Shown here in pieces: positions 57,501-64,000 of a stretch of DNA of 64,000 nt. The position numbers were made by a program, and so were the translations under genes. This DNA comes from Mastigias papua. Its lineage: Eukaryota > Cnidaria > Scyphozoa > Rhizostomeae > Mastigiidae. The DNA lies in NCBI GenBank assembly GCA_964019165.1, contig OZ025283.1:9754501-9818500 (forward strand). The letters run 5' to 3'. The notes under the pieces were generated by a model. The model was not told the origin of the DNA, ran no database searches, and was given only the letters and a program-made list of their open reading frames with translations. Position 1 is the stretch's first letter. Each line of letters starts with the position of its first letter.

Positions 57501-60500
57501 CTGTGGACGGGCATCAACCAAGTGGTTTATGGTTTTACAATAGGACACTTTAATTTCCTTTGCGATTTCAGGTGCAGAACTACTGGTAGCATTGCCTATT
57601 ATTAAGAAAGTGTGATCTTGGAAATTTTAAAAGTGTGGTCAACTCTTGATAATGGTGAAGTTCTGAATCTTCTCTTATCCCGTTTGACCATTATTCAATA
57701 CGTAACCCTTTGCAGCACTTTATAGTATGCCAGAAAGAAAGTGTAAGACAACTTAATATAAGGCAGAGGCGCAGATCATAATACTTTCGACTTTAGAGAT
57801 TCACAGGGTGTGGTCACCAAAAAATGAGCACAGGACATGGCTAAAGTTTATCAGAGAATAGTGTAGTCATGGAAACTTTCCTTAAAGCAGTGTGATATTT
57901 GTATTCATATATTATGTATTGTCTGCAATGAAGTGTTGCTATGTCTTTCTATAGTGCATTTATTTGTGTTCGCCCATATGTAGGGTATCAATAGCGTTCT
58001 ACAACGTTCAATTACTGGTTAAATCACTTTTATGGTTTAGAGGCGGAGCCATAATTCGAGATAGTGATTCAACATGCTTCATAAGAACTCGCATAGCTGT
58101 CTCATTATGATTGTTTGAAATTATAAACATAATTAATTTTGGATGGTACTGAATGAGTATTTTTTGTTGGTCGAGTAAAACTTATTACGTTTTACAATTT
58201 GATCGATCGTATAATTAGTCACCAGGTGTTTACTTCAGGTGTTCTAGATATACTTAGAAATTAATTGTAACAGAGAGTTCAGTTTATAGCTTCTGGATAA
58301 AGAGAAAAGACTAAAAGTGATTTTTAGTGAGTTTTCTGCTGACAGTTCTCGTCAGAGGTGGTAAGTTTCGACGCTACATGCTGTAATGTCTCTTTTAGGC
58401 CCCCTCTTCAATAAGCCCCAGTCTTACTCTTAGGTCCCGAATAGACGGGGGTTAGAATAGAAGGGGGTTGGGAATTTCCTAAAATAATAAACGGGGTGAT
58501 TGGAATACCCAGGGTGGGTGGAAAATTTCTCTAATTATAATAGCTATGGATGAGTTCCACATCGTATTTACTTAATCTAAAACATAGAACATAATAAACC
58601 TGACAGTTTGATTTGTATTGAAAGACTACTAGAAGCTGCAATTTTGTAAACTGAAAAGATAAGAAAGATTTTTTAAAATGTGATCTTCTGCAGATAATGG
58701 CCATATGATTAAAATAATCATTCTGGTAACGTACCTGTAGATAATTCAGTCCAAGCACTCAACAGATGCACACAGACACACACACAGACACACACAGACA
58801 CAGACAGACAGACACATACAGACATACAAATACACAGACACACACAGACACAGACACACACGGACACAGACACACACACACACACAGACACACACAGACA
58901 CACACAGACACACACAGACACACACAAATACACAGATACTCACAGACACAGACACACAGACACTGTTAGATTAGAAAGAAGGCAACTCTTAGAACACATG
59001 CATATCTTCATTGAACATAACATTCCTAAAGCTATCACAGCATGAAGCGTGAATATAGTTAGAGTTAAATGAACGGAAGTACGACTAATGGACATGAGCC
59101 CACTTCTGCTAGCATTCTTAACACTCCCACTTGGGGAATGTCCATAAATCCAAATAATTTTTTTTAAAAGGCGAAGGATATTTAAAGAAAATTAAGCAAA
59201 TTGTCGAACTCCCAACAGTTCTCTCAGAGTTAAAAATTTTTCTTTTGTGAAGCCTTTTGTTAAGATATCAACAATCATATCATTTCTATTGCAGTATAGT
59301 ACTTTGATTTTCTTTCCGTTGACCTCTTGCCTTACATAATGATATCTAATGTCTATATGTTTCATGCGTGCATGGCTTGTAGGGTTTTTTGCTAAGGTTA
59401 TTGCTCCCTGGTTGTCCTCAAATATGACTGTGGGCCCCTTTTGTTTGAATCCCAAGTTCTTTAGTAGTCGACATAACCGGGCTGTTTCTTGTGTTGCTGA
59501 GCTTAATGCTAAGTATTCTGCCTCTGTGGATGATAGTGCAATTGTCTTCTAGCATCTACTCTGCCAGCTCTCTGCCGCACCAGCTAATTTAAAGACATAT
59601 CCAGAAGTAGACTTTCAATTAACAATATCCCCTGCCCAATCTGTGTCTGAGTATCCAGTTATTTCTACTTTTTTGTTTGCTGTAAATTCAATTCCATAAT
59701 CAGTTGTACCTTTCACATGTTGTAGTATTCTTTTCATACCTGTCCAGTGATCCATACTCAGATCTGACTTAAACTGAGAATGGGCATTAACTGCAGCTGA
59801 TATTTCAGGTCTTGTGGCTGTTGCCACATATATCAAACAACCAATTGCAGATTGAAACTTTTCTTTATCTGAGGCTGCTTCATCTTTTCTCCTTTTATCA
59901 ATATACTTTCCAAACTCCCATGGAGTTGCACATGGCGTGCAATTTTCCATTTAAAATCTTGTGAAAATGCTCTGTAGGTAGGCCTTCTGATTAATAAATC
60001 TTTTGTCTCTCTGTCGCGTTTTATCGACATTCCTAAACAATAATGAAGTTCTCCTTGATCTTCCATGTCAAAGCTTGTTTCAATGCATTCTTTTCTTGCT
60101 CAAATATGTTCTTGTCATTTGATGCTACAAGTAAATCATCTACATAGAGTGAAATGAAGATGATCTTATTACTTGCAAGTTCCTTCACATAGATACAACA
60201 ATCAGCATCACAGTGTTTGTAATTGAGTTTCTTTAAATGCTTATCAATTGCTTCATCCCAGCATTTCGCTGCTTGCTTTAAACCATACAGACTTTTCGTT
60301 AACAAACACACATGTTCAGGCCTACTTTTATCAATATATCCCTCAGGCTGATGCATATGAATTTCAGCATCTAATTTGCCATTCAGAAAGGATGACACCT
60401 GGTTGCTGCACTTCTAAATCGAGTAAATTTGCTGTAGCTAGTATGACACAAATTGAATTGTTGCGTGCCACTGGCAAAATATCTCTTCAAAGTCTAGTCC

Positions 60501-63500
60501 ATACCATTGAGTACAACCTTGCAAAACTAGTCTTGCTGTATATCTGTCTACTGAGCCATCTGCTTTACGTTTTGGCTTGAAAATCCATTTACTTCTCACT
60601 ATGTTTTTGTCTTCAGGAGGCTCTACAAAGTCCCACAAAACGACATATTTTGGCTTTTGCATCAAACTTTGTTGTGTTGTCAACACGAACATAAACATTG
60701 CATCCAAATGTCCGAAGATGTCATGCAGATGGTTCATTTTCATACAGAACTTCATAAGGAACACTACCTTTTACTGCAGTAGTTGGACAGCGGTTTCTCA
60801 GGTATAAAGCTGTATATACAGCTTTTGCCCAAAATCTTGGAGGCATTTTACCTTGCTGAAGCATAGATCTTGCAGATTCGATGACTGTTCGGTTCATACG
60901 TTCTGAAACCCCATTCTGTTGAGGTGTTCTTGCAATGGTAAACTCATGTTTAATTCCTTGTTCCTTGCAAAATTTGTCGAATTCTTTTGATTTGTATTCA
61001 CCGACATTGTCACTTCTTAGGATCTTTACTTGTTTTCCTGTTAAATCTTCTGTCCAAGCCACGAATTCCTTAAATTTCTCAAACACCTCACTCTTGCTTT
61101 TGAGGAAATAAACTGAAGTAAATCTTGATCTGTCACCTATAAACGTGACAAAATATTTTGATCCAGCGAGTGATTTTACAGGCATTGGCCCACAACCATA
61201 TGAGTGAATTAGCTCTAATACTTCTCAAGTTTGATGTTTGGCGTCTTTTGGAATGGTTTTCGGGTCATTTTCTCTTTGATACATGCTTTGCAGTCTCGAT
61301 TGATGGCTCCTTTAACACACTTCATGTTACTGACAAGCTCCTTATCATGCATCAATTTGACATTACCCATCCCAAGGTGTCCTAATCTGCGGTACCAAAC
61401 TTCATAATTCAAATTCTGCTCTTCCATGGTTGCTACTGTAGCCACTGCAGCAAATTCAGTATCATTTTCAACCAATGGATGCAAAGTCCCATTTGATGCT
61501 GCAAACGCTTTTACTTTGTTATCTTTCATAATCTCGCAAGTGTTTCCCATGAAATGAAATTCCTAACCTTTTGCAAATGCTGCTTTAATGGACAATGGGT
61601 TTTGCTTTAACTGTGGTGCATACAGTACATCTGTTAGCGTAACTGTACTCTGCTCTGAGTCAAGATAAATATCAACATCAATATTGCCTTTTTCCAATCC
61701 TGGAAGCATGCTATTATCTCCCATGAAGAGTTTTACACGCCTTTTGAATTGATTGAATTCCGTCATTTTATCCCGCATCGNNNNNNNNNNNNNNNNNNNN
61801 NNNNNNNNNNNNNNNNNNNNNNNNNNNNNNNNNNNNNNNNNNNNNNNNNNNNNNNNNNNNNNNNNNNNNNNNNNNNNNNNNNNNNNNNNNNNNNNNNNNN
61901 NNNNNNNNNNNNNNNNNNNNNNNNNNNNNNNNNNNNNNNNNNNNNNNNNNNNNNNNNNNNNNNNNNNNNNNNNNNNNNNNTCCACATCGTATTTCAACTG
62001 TAGACAATGTGAAAAACATGATTTTCTCACATTACTTACTACTCAATCGAATTACAGACGCAAAAATAGTGAACATGGAGTCTGGAATAAGGATGTCCTG
62101 CGTCGATTTTTTTCAGAGAATTAATAAGAGGGGGAAGACGTTTATTCGGAACTCAAGAGTAAGTGCTTGGAAACAATTAGCCCTCAGGGGAAGGGGTTAA
62201 TAGATAAATTGCAGTAATACTTATTAATACTTTTCAGAGTAGCTAATTTCAACAGCGATATTTTTCTTTAGACTGTTCATCATGCCATATAAACAGCAAC
62301 TGTGTGGGAATGAACCTGACTCACTGGACTTGTGTTTGCAAGAACGGGTTCTCCGCAAATGGTACAGAGTGTGATGACATCAATGAGTGCCTAACAGACA
62401 ATGGAGGCTGCCATCTCAACTACGCCAATTGCACCAACACTATGGGGTCAAGAAACTGTTCTTGTAAGAATGGTTTCGCAGGCAATGGTATTCTGTGTTT
62501 TGACATTGACGAGTGCTTGATAAATCATGGCGGCTGTCACTCAGATGCGACCTGTAAAAATACACTTGGTTCGAGGATATGCACTTGTAAATCTGGCTTT
62601 GATGGCAATGGGTATTCATGCCAAGATATTAACGAATGTGGAATCAACAATGGAAGCTGTGACACAAATGCCAACTGTACCAATACAATTGGAAGCAGAA
62701 CCTGTACTTGTAATTCAGGATTTGTTGGTAAGATACTGCTCGTCATAAATGTAGAGCTCCTTACAGGGCACAGGTCAGAGCCGAAGTCACAATAACTCAA
62801 CTCTTTAACATTGGCAAAAATCATTCTTAAATATTTAGCTCGTAAGCTGATTAAATCGAACAAAAGAAATTATTAATTGGTACAAGCTTTGTACATAAAC
62901 ACCAACAAAAGATCATAAGCATATTGTTCCAATTCGCAAATATATGTTGAATAAATGACCAGAATTTGCTAAATGGTAGAGATAGCCTATACTCTGGTAC
63001 ATTGTTTCAAAAAGAGATTTAGAAAGTACCTTCGGAACCTACAAGACCCAAACACGACCCCTTGGTAGAGCAGCAATTTTACTCTATTTACCTTTCTTTT
63101 CCTTAGCTATTGTAACTACATTTTCTTTTTCTTTTTTAAACTTGCTGAAAGGATGTATGTGTTAAAATATCAATTGAAATGAAAAACTGTCTTTCTGGGA
63201 GTACTTTCATAGCAAGGGTGTAGGTTGTTTTGCAAACGCCACTTCGTAGAATCCTCTTAAGGTGGTAGGCTATGACAGTAACCAAATGAAATTATCATAT
63301 GACTGAGAGTATTCATGTCGAGCTGTTAAAGAAATGCATTTCTCCTTTGGTATAGGAAACGGACAGTTCTGCATAGATGTAGATGAGTGCTTGATTAATT
63401 ATGGTGGATGCAACAAAACAGTTTCCACGTGTAAAAACACTTATGGATCAAGAGAATGTGTTTGCTACCAAGGTTATGCAAAAAATGGTACTGAATGTTC

Positions 63501-63674
63501 AGACATTAATGAATGCTTAATCGATAACGGTGGTTGTCATAAGCATGCTTTGTGCAGTAACACTCGAGGATCACGTACATGTCAGTGCAATTCTGGGTAC
63601 AGTGGAGATGGTATACATTGCATAGACATTAATGAATGTGACAAGATGAGAGGTGGATGTGACAAAAATGCAAT
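54575..63674 (+). CDS. EGF gene 2: paralogue of EGF gene 1, 3' part beyond the window
   Basis: Exons 54575-54653, 62272-62727 and 63356-63674 are in phase (1, 1, then 2 at the last donor). Exon 1 has the same 79-base length as in gene 1 and encodes a signal peptide ([21 protein letters not shown]). Exon 2 has an atypical [10 protein letters not shown] module, then cbEGF modules. It is 126 bases (42 codons, exactly one module) longer than exon 2 of gene 1. Exon 3 differs from gene 1 exon 3 at about six of 319 bases. Six complete EGF modules and part of a seventh are visible; the exons for the last modules and the membrane helix should lie past 64000. N-C-T sequons occur in several modules. Intron 1 is 7.6 kb and contains an antisense Copia element and an assembly gap. 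Confidence 0.82.
54654..58766. other. First half of EGF gene 2 intron 1
   Basis: It contains the minisatellite at 55624 and C-rich patches (56040-56720). The 95-codon ORF at 54761-55048 has no motif and no splice-compatible role I can see. Confidence 0.45.
55624..55690 (+). repeat. 10-bp minisatellite (TCCGAATGGG)
   Basis: About six tandem copies of TC[CT]GAATGGG, one with GGACCGAATGGG spacing. Short and imperfect. Confidence 0.75.
58767..58963. repeat. (CACAGA)n microsatellite
   Basis: About 195 bp of CACAGA/CACACAGA units on the plus strand. The Cys/Val/Ser-rich minus-strand ORFs here are translation artefacts. It ends exactly where the Copia LTR begins. Confidence 0.95.
58964..59123 (-). 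mobile_element. Copia 3' LTR (160 bp)
   Basis: On the minus strand the segment starts TGTTA and ends TAACA, the expected inverted termini. It is preceded (59124-59136) by a purine-rich tract, CCCCAAGTGGGAG, typical of the Copia polypurine site. The pol ORF ends 70 bp further upstream. No second LTR was found on the other side of the assembly gap. Confidence 0.75.
59137..61780 (-). mobile_element. Defective Ty1/Copia pol gene
   Basis: Minus-strand order follows Copia pol. A protease-region tail lies at 61770-61563. Next is the GAG-pre-integrase block (WYRRLGHLG, then C--C, 61550-61215). The integrase core (61185-60721) has RSDN, TPQQNG and SERMNRT. Reverse transcriptase (60764-60033) has RSKWIFK and the YVDD box. 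RNase H (59950-59192) has [10 protein letters not shown] and EDNQGA. Stops and frameshifts separate most blocks. The roughly 200 codons expected between integrase and reverse transcriptase are missing near 60640. Gag and the protease Asp motif fall in or beyond the gap. The copy lies antisense in EGF gene 2 intron 1 and cannot be autonomous. Confidence 0.88.
61781..61980. other. Assembly gap (200 N)
   Basis: Exactly 200 N, probably a placeholder length. Copia sequence enters on the left and does not continue on the right, so the 5' half of the element (protease start, gag, 5' LTR) is hidden or mis-joined here. Confidence 0.98.
61981..62271. other. End of EGF gene 2 intron 1
   Basis: No feature recognised apart from the pyrimidine-rich TTTTTCTTTAG acceptor. 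Confidence 0.5.
62728..63355. other. Intron 2 of EGF gene 2
   Basis: It starts GTAAGATACTG as in gene 1, and the last bases before exon 3 (CTTTGGTATAG) also match gene 1. The middle is unrelated. Confidence 0.6.
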
Positions 63675-64000
63675 GTATGTTTTTCCATGATATTCTAAGG
63701 CTATTGTATCATTTCTATCAGTAATTAATCTTTGGAAGTATCGTTAGTTAGCAATCCAGACAATTGAGCATAGAGTTCAGGTAGTAGAACAACAAGAACC
63801 TTCTAGGAGAAGTACAATAAAATGTATAGTGTTTCTTTAGCAAGCACAAACAGCACTTAAGGTAATAACTCCTTGTTGTTGTACGTGCCTGTGTTCATGT
63901 TTTCCTTCGTGTTTGCAAATCTGCTCCTAGCTGTAGTATTTATATAAGCTAGCTAGTGGTACTTCAGAATGTGCGATGCCATCGTGATCTGTACGTGAAC
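63675..64000. other. Intron 3 of EGF gene 2, cut by the window end
   Basis: The first bases (GTATGTTTTTCCATG) equal those of intron 3 in gene 1. Nothing else recognised. Confidence 0.5.

Noticed and set aside
58718..58969. Cys/Val/Ser-rich and His/Thr-rich ORFs
   Set aside because: Translation of the CACAGA microsatellite in several frames.
62304..62863. Alternative-frame ORFs over EGF gene 2 exon 2 on both strands
   Set aside because: Only the frame with D-I-[DN]-E-C modules and matching splice phases is coding.
1..64000. CRISPR arrays, operons, bacterial promoters, rRNA or tRNA genes
   Set aside because: The tandem repeats are microsatellites or minisatellites without unique spacers, and genes are split by GT-AG introns. 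I saw no convincing tRNA cloverleaf or rRNA segment by eye; a covariance-model scan would be needed to exclude small RNA genes.

Overview
The window is nuclear DNA from an intron-rich, AT-rich animal genome. Genes are split by GT-AG introns. Intergenic space and introns are filled with decayed LINE, LTR and DNA-transposon remnants and short inverted-repeat elements. Long runs of calcium-binding EGF modules, an animal-type SLC16-like transporter, an animal creatinase and the LINE/Copia mix suggest a marine invertebrate. A cnidarian is my best guess, but that is inference; no diagnostic marker gene is present.

Layout. (1) 1-5.5 kb: repeats, including a 3.2 kb interval bounded by perfect 26-bp inverted repeats that encloses a GC-rich 30-bp minisatellite and a LINE tail. 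(2) 5.5-7.9 kb: creatinase copy A. It has exons 2-4 only and an in-frame TGA, so it is probably a pseudogene. (3) 8-14 kb: a near-perfect 44-bp-arm hairpin and LINE fragments. (4) 14.3-27.3 kb: creatinase copy B, four intact exons predicting 433 aa with all catalytic residues in register and a basic, mitochondrial-like N-terminus. Its introns are inflated by LINE, LTR/gag and other transposon debris. (5) 27.3-34.3 kb: no recognisable gene. (6) 34.8-43.3 kb: a four-exon, 12-TM monocarboxylate-transporter-like MFS gene (507 aa), with a possible promoter and upstream ORFs. (7) 43.3-48 kb: repeats, including a pogo-like MITE. (8) 48.2-52.4 kb: a six-exon single-pass membrane protein with seven EGF-like modules (380 aa). 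(9) 54.6-64 kb: its tandem paralogue, cut by the window end. Its 7.6 kb first intron carries a defective antisense Copia element, a CACAGA microsatellite and a 200-N assembly gap.

The genes form two tandem-duplicate pairs (creatinase A/B, EGF 1/2) flanking a transporter. Creatinase splits creatine into sarcosine and urea. The transporter belongs to a family that carries monocarboxylates and, in some members, creatine-related solutes, so a functional link is conceivable but only inferred from adjacency. I found no wholly novel multigene system. The most unusual items are the animal creatinase locus with its decaying twin, the strong hairpin at 8.4 kb, and the patchwork near-identity of the EGF paralogues.
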